This document shows, piece by piece, positions 31,410 through 40,203 of a DNA stretch of 41,180 nt. The notes below the pieces were generated by a model. It was not told the origin of the DNA and ran no database searches. It was given only the letters and a program-made list of their open reading frames with translations. Made by a program: the position numbers and the translations under genes. This DNA comes from Verrucomicrobiales bacterium. GTDB lineage: Bacteria; Verrucomicrobiota; Verrucomicrobiia; Verrucomicrobiales; DEV007. The stretch spans positions 1 to 41,180 of the forward strand of contig JACETS010000001.1 in the NCBI GenBank assembly GCA_013911195.1, in the 5' to 3' direction. How positions within the stretch are numbered: position 1 is the stretch's first letter; each line of letters starts with the position of its first letter.

Positions 31410-33422
31410 TTACATGTAAGACATTTCAATAAAGCCTTCAAGTTTCCTAATACGAGTAGGATGTCTCATTTTTCTTAAGGCCTTAGCTTCTATCTGTCTA
31501 ATCCTCTCACGAGTGACTTCAAATTGTTTGCCCACTTCTTCTAAAGTTCTGCTGTATCCATCACATAATCCGAAGCGCTGTTCTAATACAGCTCTTTCTC
31601 GTTCGCTAAGTGTATCAAGGACGTCCTTAATCTTGTCCTTAAGCATAGCAAAGCCTGTTGATTCCATTGGATTTTCCGCACTAATGTCTTCAATAAAGTC
31701 ACCAAAACTTGTGTCATCGCTGTCACCTACAGGTGCTTGCAAAGAGATCGGCTGTTGTGCCATTTTCAATACTGCTCTTACTCTTTGTACAGGTAGATGT
31801 ATTTCTTCAGCAATTTCGTCAGCACTAGGTTCTCTGCCGTATTCCTGTACAAGTTGCTTTTGAACTCTCATCAACTTGTTAATCGTTTCAATCATATGAA
31901 CTGGAATACGTATAGTACGTGCCTGATCTGCAATTGATCTAGTTATAGCTTGCCTGATCCACCAGGTTGCATAGGTAGAAAATTTATAACCTCTTTGATA
32001 TTCAAACTTTTCTACTGCCTTCATTAAGCCCATGTTTCCTTCCTGGATTAGATCCAAGAACGATAAACCTCTATTGGTGTACTTTTTAGCTATTGAAATA
32101 ACTAATCTTAAGTTCGCCTCAACCATTTCTGACTTAGCGCCAATTGAAGCCTTTACCCATTTTCTTAGTTCTTTGTAGCTGCTTTTGAAGTCGTCCGGTT
32201 TGTGCCACGCTTCTAAACAGTACTGGTCCAATTCAATTTTGGAGTCGTTCTTTTTTTCTAGTCTTAAGAATTCCTTATTAAAGGATTGAGCTTTATCAAG
32301 AAATTCTTCTACGACGGTTTCTTTAAAGTGAAACCTTTTGTACGCCTTATTGAGTTTTTTAATAAGGTTGTCGTAATCAGTTTCAAGATCTTTTCGTCCT
32401 GTAACTCTAGGTTTTTGTAAGGTTGTATAGATTGTTGAAATTTGACGAGATGTGTCAGTCACATTGTTTATGAGTCTTTTTAATGATCTCATATATTTGT
32501 CGCGACTGTTTATTTCCTTATCAGAAATAACTCTGTCAAAACGTTCTTTGCTCTCATATAATCTGTTTGCTACTTCCAGATAAAGCTTTGAGGCGAAACC
32601 AAATCTATGGAGTATTTCTTGGGCTTTATTTTCAGCCGTTTCGATTCTTTTCGATATCTCTACTTCCTCTTCTCTTGTGAGAAGTGGGACTTGTCCCATT
32701 TGCTTTAGATACATTCTGACTGGATCATCAAGGATATCTAGTTTGGCTTGAGGTTTATGTGGGGCGCCTTCTTCTTTTTGCTTTCTGATTTCACCAACTT
32801 TATCAACTTGAGAAGCGTCAATAATATCAAACTCCATATTATTGAGTCGCATGATGATAGCTTCGGTCAGAGCAATCGCATTTTGGCCATCATTTTCTAA
32901 AGCTTCATTTATATCATCATAAGTTAGATAATCTTGTTCTTTGGCAAGCTTAATTAAGTGGCGAAGTTTTTCTTGTATCTGGGGAGAATCTATATCGAGG
33001 GGGGTGTCACTTGTTATAGTTGAATCTCCCAAAGACTGAGTGGAAATAAAAGATTGTGAATTATCCTTTCTTGGTCTTCCTCTTGGCCGTTTAATTCTTG
33101 GGTCTCCGATGATTCCATGTTCCTTAAGAATTTTTTCTCTTAATTCCTCTTCCTCTCTAGTGGGTCTACCCCTTCGTCTTTTTGGTAATTCAATAACCCC
33201 TTTTATTGTATTAACTTTTTCCATCGGAATATCGCTAATAGAATTCGATGGTTGGTTCTCAGATTGAATTTTATCTGACTTAGATTTGTTTTTACTTCCT
33301 TTAGGTCGTCCAACTGAACCTTTTTTCTTCTTAGGCGGTATGGCTACCTTTTTTGAAGCGTTCTTAGGACTAGAAGATCTAGTGTTTTTCTTTCTGGAGG
33401 TAGTGGAGGTTTTTCCCGCCAT
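31410..33422 (-). CDS. rpoD: Primary sigma factor RpoD with AT-hook-like N-terminal extension
   Basis: A 670-residue sigma-70. Region 1.1 lies at about 150-210, region 1.2 at 231-262 (DDPVRMYLKQMG), then a long non-conserved spacer. Region 2 is at 435-505 (LRLVISIAKKYTNRGLSFLDLIQEGNMGLM, then YKFSTYATWWIRQAITRSI), region 3 at about 510-590 and region 4 at 605-660 (TLEEVGKQFEVTRERIRQIE). The first 125 residues are Lys/Arg/Ser-rich and contain three AT-hook-like cores: VGRPKG (38), RRGRPTR (84) and PRGRPRKD (113). Such hooks bind the minor groove of AT-rich DNA, and this genome is AT-rich. It lies 44 nt downstream of dnaG; the usual rpsU is absent from this operon. Its stop is 4 nt from that of the AsmA-like gene. 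Confidence 0.96.
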   Translation of the reverse strand: MAGKTSTTSRKKNTRSSSPKNASKKVAIPPKKKKGSVGRPKGSKNKSKSDKIQSENQPSNSISDIPMEKVNTIKGVIELPKRRRGRPTREEEELREKILKEHGIIGDPRIKRPRGRPRKDNSQSFISTQSLGDSTITSDTPLDIDSPQIQEKLRHLIKLAKEQDYLTYDDINEALENDGQNAIALTEAIIMRLNNMEFDIIDASQVDKVGEIRKQKEEGAPHKPQAKLDILDDPVRMYLKQMGQVPLLTREEEVEISKRIETAENKAQEILHRFGFASKLYLEVANRLYESKERFDRVISDKEINSRDKYMRSLKRLINNVTDTSRQISTIYTTLQKPRVTGRKDLETDYDNLIKKLNKAYKRFHFKETVVEEFLDKAQSFNKEFLRLEKKNDSKIELDQYCLEAWHKPDDFKSSYKELRKWVKASIGAKSEMVEANLRLVISIAKKYTNRGLSFLDLIQEGNMGLMKAVEKFEYQRGYKFSTYATWWIRQAITRSIADQARTIRIPVHMIETINKLMRVQKQLVQEYGREPSADEIAEEIHLPVQRVRAVLKMAQQPISLQAPVGDSDDTSFGDFIEDISAENPMESTGFAMLKDKIKDVLDTLSERERAVLEQRFGLCDGYSRTLEEVGKQFEVTRERIRQIEAKALRKMRHPTRIRKLEGFIEMSYM

Positions 33423-33466
33423 AAAATTGGTTTGTTACTATGGTTTTTCTTAAAACTGTAGTGAAT

Positions 33467-35305
33467 TTATTCCCGTGATTCTTCAATATTCGTTAGGGCC
33501 TTTTTGAAATCAAGTAATTCTTTTCTTTGAGACTCAACTTTGCTCGTTATTGTCAAAATCTCCTCATTTGAGATGCCTTCTTTTCTCGAAAATGTTTTGT
33601 TTAGATCAATTTTATCTTGCAAAGATTTTATTTTGAGCCTGATAAGTGACTTTTTGGCATCCACTAATGATAAATGAGCAAAATCCTTCAAAATGATCGA
33701 GTTAAGAAAGGTTGATATATGTGAATCTTTCGAAGAAATGAAAGCATTAATATCTTCTGGTTCCTCTGAAGACGGTAGTGATTTAAATAGTTCTGATAAA
33801 AGATCGAAGTCTTTCAGTGGTTTTAATTCTTCATTTATATTAATCGAGTTACGAATCCATTCTTTTGTATCAGCATCAGTTAGTGAAAGTTTGATTAAAA
33901 TTTCTACATCTTGCTCAGCATTAATAATATCATGTTTCTTTGACTCATTTGTACTTGGATGCACTTGAGATGTCTTTTTATTGAATGAGTTGACTACTCG
34001 TTTCCTAAATTCGTCTGCAGAGATGCCGATTCTGATTGCTACGTCGTTGATGTAACCGTCCCTAGCTATAGGATCATTAACTTGGCTAATAGTTGTTGAT
34101 AGCTCATTGGCAAATTGAATTCTATCTCTTGGATTGTTTAGGTTTAATTGGCCTGATAAGGTTTCGATTTGATATTCATGAAAGGGTTTTGCTGATGTCA
34201 CTAGATCAATGAATTTTTCTGGCCCGAAATTTGTTATTAATAAATCAGGGTCATAGTTTTCAGGTAATTGTAATGCTCTAATGTATACACCTACTTTAGA
34301 AATTTCCTCATACGCCCTTAAGCTTGCTTTATAACCAGCTGAGTCTGAATCAAAGCACAAAATAACCTCTCCGTCCTGACCAGTAAATCGTTTTAATAGA
34401 TTCACGTGCTTATCAGTTAGAGCCGTTCCCAACGGGGCTACGACGTTTTCTATCCCATTCTCGAAGCATCTGATTAAATCAAGCTGCCCTTCACAAATAA
34501 TAACGGATTCTTTTTTGGCTATTGATCGTTTGCTTTTGTTTAAACCAAAAAACACATTACTCTTTTTAAAAGCTAAAGTTTCAGGCGAGTTAACATATTT
34601 TGCGAGTTTGTTTTGGGGAGAAAATACTCTTCCGCTAAATGCTATGGTGTCACCATAGTCATTGTGTAATGGAAACATTATTCGATTTCTAAATCGTGAG
34701 TAAACTCCTTTGGAAAAATCTTCCTGATCCCTATATGACATTAATCCACTCGCAACCAATTGTTCATTGTTAAAACCTTGAGACTTACACCAAGTTTGAA
34801 AAATATTACCATTTTCTGGAGCCAATCCGATTGTCCAATTCTTCGCAATCTGGATATCAATTTTTCTTTCTTTTAAGTATTTTCTAGCAATACTGGCTTC
34901 AGATGAATTGCTTTTAAGCAGATACTCATGGAACCAAAGTGATGCGGTTTGGTTGATGTGAATGATTTTCTTTTTTAGTAAGTTCTCCTTGGTCGTTTTC
35001 TGATCGTATTCATCCTCTTTAATTACTATGCCGGCACGATCTGCTAATCGTCTGACAGCAGAAGGAAAGTCGAGGCTCTCGTATTCCATTACAAATCCAA
35101 TAGCATTACCTTTAGCCTGACACCCGAAACAATAATACCCTTGTCGGCTTGAGCTTACCTTAAATGAAGGGGTTTTTTCCGAATGAAATGGGCAGCAAGC
35201 CCAATAATCTTGACCTTTCTTTTGTAAAGGGAAGTAACCTTCTATAAGTTCAATTATATCAGTTGAGCCAAGAATTTGTTGGATAGTCTCTTCGGGTATT
35301 GGCAT
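33467..35305 (-). CDS. dnaG: DNA primase DnaG
   Basis: A 612-residue bacterial primase. The N-terminal CHC2-type zinc finger has ligands C38, H41, C59 and C62 (CPFHSEKTPSF and YYCFGCQAKGN). The RNA-polymerase core includes YLKERKI, GRVFSP and KYVNSPET. The TOPRIM metal centre has the Glu of VIICEGQLD (about residue 275) and the Asp pair of FDSDSAG (about 320). The C-terminal region (about 430-612), which binds DnaB helicase in other bacteria, is poorly conserved, as is usual. It is the first gene of a dnaG-rpoD unit, with 44 nt between them. dnaB is encoded 2.7 kb away on the same strand. Confidence 0.96.
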   Translation of the reverse strand: MPIPEETIQQILGSTDIIELIEGYFPLQKKGQDYWACCPFHSEKTPSFKVSSSRQGYYCFGCQAKGNAIGFVMEYESLDFPSAVRRLADRAGIVIKEDEYDQKTTKENLLKKKIIHINQTASLWFHEYLLKSNSSEASIARKYLKERKIDIQIAKNWTIGLAPENGNIFQTWCKSQGFNNEQLVASGLMSYRDQEDFSKGVYSRFRNRIMFPLHNDYGDTIAFSGRVFSPQNKLAKYVNSPETLAFKKSNVFFGLNKSKRSIAKKESVIICEGQLDLIRCFENGIENVVAPLGTALTDKHVNLLKRFTGQDGEVILCFDSDSAGYKASLRAYEEISKVGVYIRALQLPENYDPDLLITNFGPEKFIDLVTSAKPFHEYQIETLSGQLNLNNPRDRIQFANELSTTISQVNDPIARDGYINDVAIRIGISADEFRKRVVNSFNKKTSQVHPSTNESKKHDIINAEQDVEILIKLSLTDADTKEWIRNSININEELKPLKDFDLLSELFKSLPSSEEPEDINAFISSKDSHISTFLNSIILKDFAHLSLVDAKKSLIRLKIKSLQDKIDLNKTFSRKEGISNEEILTITSKVESQRKELLDFKKALTNIEESRE

Positions 35306-35428
35306 CAGTTTAATTGCCTATTAATCACTTTGATTTGGTGAAAATAAAAAAGTTATGCTTAGGGGTGTTCTGGTATTAGTTTAATTCGTAAGAATAAGTT
35401 ATGGTGGAGAAAAAAGAATAAAAATTTT

Positions 35429-37618
35429 ATGAATAGATTAACTAAATTTCTGGTTCTGTTTTTTTCTTTTTTTCAATGTTGTTTTAGCACGGCTCAAGGT
35501 CAGCAAATAAAGGACATCAATTCTAAGGTTGTTGTCATAGAGATAAATAATTACTCTTTTGTTAATTTAGACCAAATAAAATATCTAGAGAATTCAATCA
35601 TAAAAATTAATAGAGCTAAACCAAAAGCTCTTCTAGTAAAGATCAATTGTTCAGGCGGTTTGGCTTCAGAATTAAGAGATTTTATAGAATTATACAAAAA
35701 TCTAAAGATTCCCAAAGTTGCTTACATTACCGGAGATGCTGCTGGTCCTGGAGCTGTTGTCGCTTTGTCGTCTGATCATTTGTATGTTTCTTCCGAGAAT
35801 TCAATAATTGGAGGTGAAACTAAATCTATTGAATGGAGAGGCTCGTCAGAATTACTACCTAAGAGGCTTACCGATTTAAGGTATTTTGATCTTACAGAAG
35901 ATATGTCTGCGATTTTTAATGCCGATGATGTTAAGAAAAATTTAATTCTTGGTATATGTGATATAAATCGAGAGATCCTAATTGCTAATGAGATCATTTC
36001 AAGATCTGGAGACATTTTGAAAATCTCTAATTCTCAGTTCGATAAATTCTCTATATCAGGTGGTGTGGCTGAAAGTGTTTCTCAAATTCTTGAGCGGCTA
36101 AAATATAATTCTGAAATTGTTTATTTTGATCCTCCCAAAACAACTATAAGACGAGAACTCATTAAGAAAACTAATCCAATAACTATAGGTTCTACTTCAG
36201 AGAATTCATCGAACCAAAGTGATGATGAAATTGGGAAAACCAAATTGGAGAGTTACAAAGATAAGATTGTAGTAATCCCTGTAGGAATGGAATCACTTAT
36301 TAGAGAAACAAAGTTTGAATTCATGAAGAGAGTTATCGCCAAAGCAAATACTGATGGTGCTTCAGCTATCATTTTTGATCTTAATACACCTGGTGGTATT
36401 GCTTGGTATACCGAGGAAATTATGCTCTCTGACTTACAGAACCTTAATGTTCCTACATATTCGTATGTAAATCCAAAAGCTATGTCTGCTGGTGCGCTTA
36501 TAGCAATTGCAACTGACCATATATATATGCATGAGCCATCAACTATTGGTGCAGCCGCACCAGTCATGGGTAACGGTCAGGATATACCTGAAGCTATGTT
36601 GAAAAAAGTAATGAGTGATATACTTGCTACTGCTGATGATGTAGCGAGATTAAAAGGCCATGACCCTTTAATTGCAAAAGCATTTGTTGATTCAGAGATA
36701 GAAGTACTCTTTGAAATACCAGTAATATCTACAGATGGAGATCTCACGACTAAAAATGCTTTTTCTCCTGATGATGAAAACGATTTGCTAGTTTTGAATG
36801 CATGGCAGGCAACACAAATTATAGACGGCAAACCTTTGTTTGCTGAAGGGCTGGCAGATTCTATTGATGATTTAATTCTTAAGGCTGGCTTGAATGGAGA
36901 AACTATTGTTGCTAAACCGCTAGGGTTTGAATATGTCAGTGATCTTATTGTAAAGCTTGCTCCCTGGCTTTTGTTATTTGGTATTGCTGGAGCTTATATG
37001 GAGTTGAAAGCCCCAGGCTTTGGATTGCCAGGGTTTGTATCTCTCATTTCATTTGGACTGTTTTTCTTTGGTCATAACGTAGCCGGTTATCTTGCAGGTT
37101 ATGAAGTTGTTGGAGTTTTTATTTTAGGGCTCGTCTTACTTATTTTAGAGTTTTTTGTTTTTCCAGGGATCATTATCCTAGGTCTTTTGGGAGCAATATT
37201 GGTAATTGGTTCATTGATATATACTATGGTCGATCCATTAGATCTTGGATGGAGTGGTGAAATAAACATTTCAAACTTTATATTAGTTTTGAGTGATCCT
37301 TTGATGAATGTTTGTATTGGAATGTTTGGTTCTTTTATAATCGTCCTATTTTTTATGCGTTTTATGAATAGTATACCAATAATGAAAGGAATGGTGTTGA
37401 CTGAAGGCGCTGAGCTGACTTCGGATGAAAGTCATAAAAACAACTCTTTATTGGGTAAAGACGGTAAAACTTTAACTGATCTCAAGCCCTCTGGATCAGC
37501 AATGATTGATGGTGAGCGAGTTGATGTCGTATCTGACGGTGAGTTTATTTCTAAAGAAAGTAATGTTGTCGTTTCCAAGCATGAAGGGCTCAGAGTGCTT
37601 GTTGAAAGGTCAGATTAG
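35429..37618 (+). CDS. NfeD-like membrane protein with two ClpP-like domains, the first degenerate
   Basis: A 729-residue protein of the NfeD/ClpP-class serine protease group (long STOMP-type NfeD). After a signal peptide (about 1-24), residues 30-200 form a ClpP-like fold whose nucleophile position reads AAGPGA: Gly106 stands where Ser is expected. Residues about 275-435 form a second copy with intact AMSAGA (Ser353), and Lys392/Lys393 lie 39-40 residues later, as in the Ser-Lys dyad of archaeal 1510-N protease. Four to five transmembrane helices follow (about 505-660) and a soluble OB-fold NfeD domain ends the protein. In other bacteria it works with stomatin-family proteins in membrane quality control; no stomatin gene is in the window. 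Its stop is 338 nt from convergent dnaB. Confidence 0.85.
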   Translation: MNRLTKFLVLFFSFFQCCFSTAQGQQIKDINSKVVVIEINNYSFVNLDQIKYLENSIIKINRAKPKALLVKINCSGGLASELRDFIELYKNLKIPKVAYITGDAAGPGAVVALSSDHLYVSSENSIIGGETKSIEWRGSSELLPKRLTDLRYFDLTEDMSAIFNADDVKKNLILGICDINREILIANEIISRSGDILKISNSQFDKFSISGGVAESVSQILERLKYNSEIVYFDPPKTTIRRELIKKTNPITIGSTSENSSNQSDDEIGKTKLESYKDKIVVIPVGMESLIRETKFEFMKRVIAKANTDGASAIIFDLNTPGGIAWYTEEIMLSDLQNLNVPTYSYVNPKAMSAGALIAIATDHIYMHEPSTIGAAAPVMGNGQDIPEAMLKKVMSDILATADDVARLKGHDPLIAKAFVDSEIEVLFEIPVISTDGDLTTKNAFSPDDENDLLVLNAWQATQIIDGKPLFAEGLADSIDDLILKAGLNGETIVAKPLGFEYVSDLIVKLAPWLLLFGIAGAYMELKAPGFGLPGFVSLISFGLFFFGHNVAGYLAGYEVVGVFILGLVLLILEFFVFPGIIILGLLGAILVIGSLIYTMVDPLDLGWSGEINISNFILVLSDPLMNVCIGMFGSFIIVLFFMRFMNSIPIMKGMVLTEGAELTSDESHKNNSLLGKDGKTLTDLKPSGSAMIDGERVDVVSDGEFISKESNVVVSKHEGLRVLVERSD

Positions 37619-37956
37619 AGAATTTGAAAATTACTTAAATCTTTTGTTAATAAGTTGTGAATAATATAAATTTATAAAATATCTAAATAAATATTCTAAA
37701 ATTGTTATTCCTTAGATAATTTCTACACTGTAGCTCTCACACCTCAAAATTTTTGATATAATGCTTAAGGCGTTTATCTGTATCTATATAGGGATATTCA
37801 TACCTAGATATAATACTCAAAGAGGATAATATTGTATAAATAGATTTAAAAAAAGTGAAGTGAGTGATTTTTTAAATTATTTAATTATTAGTTGTTTTCA
37901 TGATCACTAACAATAAATAATTAATTGTTAACAACTTTGGTAATTAAATAGTTTAT
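37619..37956. other. 338-nt AT-rich gap between convergent nfeD-like gene and dnaB
   Basis: No gene with clear support. The stretch holds a perfect DnaA-box match (TTATTCACA on the minus strand, 37656-37664), two TATAAT hexamers (37757-37762 and 37809-37814) and a weak hairpin (TATATAGG 37785-37792 with CCTAGATA 37803-37810). A 22-codon frame (ATG 37761 to TAA 37827-37829) encodes a peptide with an 11-residue hydrophobic core flanked by Lys and Arg. None is convincing alone. Because both flanking genes end here, no promoter for them is needed, so the length itself is unexplained. Confidence 0.5.
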
Positions 37957-39423
37957 TTAATGCTCTTGCTCTCTTGCTCGATCAGCAAATCGGATTTGGC
38001 TATCAATAAATGTTAGAGGAACGTCACCTATAGGACCGTTTCTTTGTTTGGCGACAATAAAAGTAGCTTCTCCCTCGAGGTCGTCTTTTTCATCGTCATC
38101 GTCAGCATAACGTTCGGGCCTCATCAATAATCCAACAACATCAGCGTCTTGTTCAATCGAACCTGATTCTCTAAGGTCACTGATTCTAGGTCGGCCACCT
38201 TTTCGTTCTTCAGGATTCCTGTTGACTTGTGCTAATACTATAACAGGTATGTGTAATTCTTTGGCCAGCGCCTTCAGGCCAGAAGAAATTTCTGATATTT
38301 CAATTTGTCTGTTATCTTTTGCTCTTCTTGTAGTTGATTGCATCAACTGAAGGTAATCAACGACTAATAGTTGGATGTCGTCTCTTTGTTTCATTCTTCG
38401 AGCTTTTGCTCTCATTTCTATAATGCTTATACTAGGAGTCTCATCAATAAGCATTTTACTCTTAGATAATTCTCCTGCGGCTTTCATTAGCTTAGGGAAA
38501 TCACTGCTATCAGGAATGCCTGACCGAATTTTTTGGCTGTTTACTCTTGCTCGGCTGCATAATAACCTTTGAACAAGATCTTGGGTTGTCATTTCCAAAC
38601 TGAAAACGGCAACAGCTTTTTCTTGGTCTACGCAAACGTGTTCAGCAATGTTCATTGCGAGTGATGTTTTACCCATACTTGGTCTTGCTGCGATGACGAT
38701 CATTTGTCCCGGTTGAAGACCATTTAATAAATTATCAACATCTCTGAAGCCAGTCGCTAAACCTTGTATTTGACCTTTATTCTCATACATTGATTCAATG
38801 TTTTCAATAGCGCTCAACACATGATCTTTCATTGTCAATGATTCAGTGTTCTCCTGATCTTTGTCGCCAATATCTAAAATATTTTGTTCTACAAGATCTA
38901 GAATTTGCGAAGCGTCACCCTCGTGGGTGTAAGCTGAATTAATGCATGTTGTACATGTCGATATAATTTCCCTAAGTAGATGCTTTTCTTTAACAATATC
39001 TACATAATATTCAAAGTGACTTGCGTCAGGGACAAAATCTATAAGATCTAGCACAGCACTTGGTCCACCTACTTTGTCCATCAAGTTTTCTCTCATGAGA
39101 GATTCTTGAAGTGTAATAGCATCTATTGGTTTACCTTCATCTGAAAGTTTTATTATTAACTCATATAGGACTTTGTGAGAGGGAACATAAAATGCATTCG
39201 GATCAAGTATTTGAATGGCTTCAGTTGCGATTTCGTCAGGGGACTGAAGCATTGCACTTAAGACACCTTTTTCTGCATCTGTGTTATTTGGAAGTGCTCT
39301 TGATATATCCTTTGAAGTATTGCTATTTGGCGAAATTTTCTTATTGCCTGATGAATCCTGAGAAGAAGAATTTCTCTGAAAGTCTGGTATCCCGCTTGAT
39401 GATTCTATTTTAGCATTTTCCAT
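37957..39423 (-). CDS. dnaB: Replicative DNA helicase DnaB
   Basis: A 488-residue DnaB. Residues 1-45 are a Ser/Asn-rich extension that looks disordered. The N-terminal domain begins at PNNTDAEKGVLSAML (46-60). The RecA-like ATPase domain has TGFRDVDNLLNGLQPGQMI, Walker A ARPSMGKTS at 246-254, VFSLEM with the catalytic Glu, QLLVVDYLQLM as Walker B, and the C-terminal DLRESGSIEQDADVV. There is no intein at the Walker A site, a common intein target. It is encoded downstream of rplI on the same strand with 132 nt between, the familiar rplI-dnaB order. Confidence 0.97.
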   Translation of the reverse strand: MENAKIESSSGIPDFQRNSSSQDSSGNKKISPNSNTSKDISRALPNNTDAEKGVLSAMLQSPDEIATEAIQILDPNAFYVPSHKVLYELIIKLSDEGKPIDAITLQESLMRENLMDKVGGPSAVLDLIDFVPDASHFEYYVDIVKEKHLLREIISTCTTCINSAYTHEGDASQILDLVEQNILDIGDKDQENTESLTMKDHVLSAIENIESMYENKGQIQGLATGFRDVDNLLNGLQPGQMIVIAARPSMGKTSLAMNIAEHVCVDQEKAVAVFSLEMTTQDLVQRLLCSRARVNSQKIRSGIPDSSDFPKLMKAAGELSKSKMLIDETPSISIIEMRAKARRMKQRDDIQLLVVDYLQLMQSTTRRAKDNRQIEISEISSGLKALAKELHIPVIVLAQVNRNPEERKGGRPRISDLRESGSIEQDADVVGLLMRPERYADDDDEKDDLEGEATFIVAKQRNGPIGDVPLTFIDSQIRFADRAREQEH

Positions 39424-39501
39424 TTCATTTAATAAATAGAAAAAACTTCTTGGCTAATAAAGAAAATAAAGCGTCGCATGTAATAATTAAATTCATGCTA
39501 C

Positions 39502-39523
39502 TAATCATTTTATTAAATGATTA
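39502..39523. repeat. Perfect 9-bp hairpin between rplI and dnaB
   Basis: TAATCATTT (39502-39510), a TATT loop, and AAATGATTA (39515-39523) form a perfect 9-bp stem 32 nt past the rplI stop and about 80 nt before dnaB in transcription order. No T-run follows on the minus strand, so it is not a standard terminator. It may be an mRNA processing or attenuation hairpin, or a protein site. Confidence 0.45.
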
Positions 39524-39555
39524 CGAGTTAATATGATTAACTTGTGGGAATAGTG

Positions 39556-40044
39556 TTACTCATCATCTGATGCATCATCTTGAGCTGCAGCAGAAACCTT
39601 AATTTTGAGAGTAGCATTAATATCTTGATGAATTTTGACCTCGACCTCAAAGTCACCGGTTCTCTTGATCGGTTTTTTTAGCATTATTTGCTTGCGATCA
39701 ATGTCTCTAAATTGTCTATCAGTTTCAGCCAATGAATCCTGAATGTCCTTTGATGTAACTGATCCAAATGCTTTGCCTCCTTGACCAGTTGCTAGTTCAA
39801 ATTTAAGTCTTTGTTTGTTTAGTCTATTGGCTAGTTTTGTAGCTGATTCTATTTCATTAGCTTCCCTAAGCGCTCTTGCTTTCTTGAGCGCTTCAATATG
39901 TTTGAGGTTGCCTTTAGTGGCTTCATAGGCTTGACCTCCAGGAATTAAGTAATTAAGAGCATAACCTCTTTTCACTTTGATGACATCAGCCTCAGCTCCA
40001 AGATTTTCTACTTTTTGTTTTAAGATGACCTCAATTTGAGACAT
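39556..40044 (-). CDS. rplI: 50S ribosomal protein L9 (bL9)
   Basis: A 162-residue bL9. The N-terminal domain shows IEVILKQKVENLGAEADVIKVKRGYALNYLIPGGQAYEAT in the standard order. A long connecting helix follows (HIEALKKARALREANEIESATKLANRLN). The C-terminal domain contains KLTGQGGKAFGSVTSKDI-like spacing (ATGQGGKAFGSVTSKDIQ) and ends in the acidic tail DDASDDE. Length is slightly above the 148-150 usual because of the tail. dnaB is downstream. No Shine-Dalgarno sequence is present. Confidence 0.96.
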   Translation of the reverse strand: MSQIEVILKQKVENLGAEADVIKVKRGYALNYLIPGGQAYEATKGNLKHIEALKKARALREANEIESATKLANRLNKQRLKFELATGQGGKAFGSVTSKDIQDSLAETDRQFRDIDRKQIMLKKPIKRTGDFEVEVKIHQDINATLKIKVSAAAQDDASDDE

Positions 40045-40096
40045 AGGTTAAAAATGGTTAAGTTTTGACAATAATAATTCCTAAAAAGGGGAGCTT

Positions 40097-40125
40097 TCTT
40101 TAGACTGTTAATTTACATTTGTCAA
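40097..40125 (-). promoter_or_regulatory. Candidate sigma-70 promoter of rplI
   Basis: On the minus strand TTGACA (40120-40125) is followed after 17 nt by TAAAGA (40097-40102). The -35 is perfect but the -10 matches only about half the consensus. Transcription would start near 40090, giving a leader of about 45 nt before rplI. Confidence 0.4.
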
Positions 40126-40162
40126 CATGTACTGCTTTTATAGGGATAAATTTATGAATAAA

Positions 40163-40192
40163 TTGACCATATTCATTATGCTAATGTATCTT
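40163..40192 (+). promoter_or_regulatory. Candidate promoter of the PQQ-type propeller gene, giving a near-leaderless mRNA
   Basis: TTGACC (40163-40168) is followed after 18 nt by TATCTT (40187-40192), five and four of six consensus bases. The predicted start of transcription is near 40199, only about 5 nt before the ATG at 40204. Confidence 0.4.
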
Positions 40193-40203
40193 AATTAGTT
40201 TTT

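Noticed and set aside
37656..37664. DnaA-box match as evidence of a replication origin
   Set aside because: Only one box was found, with no cluster, no DNA-unwinding repeats and no dnaA, dnaN or gidA nearby. A single 9-mer match is expected by chance.
37957..39423. Possible intein in dnaB
   Set aside because: The gene is 488 codons and the Walker A region is continuous, so no intein is present.
40154..40198. A 14-codon hydrophobic frame before the PQQ-propeller gene
   Set aside because: It overlaps the candidate promoter and would lie upstream of the predicted transcription start, so it is unlikely to be translated.
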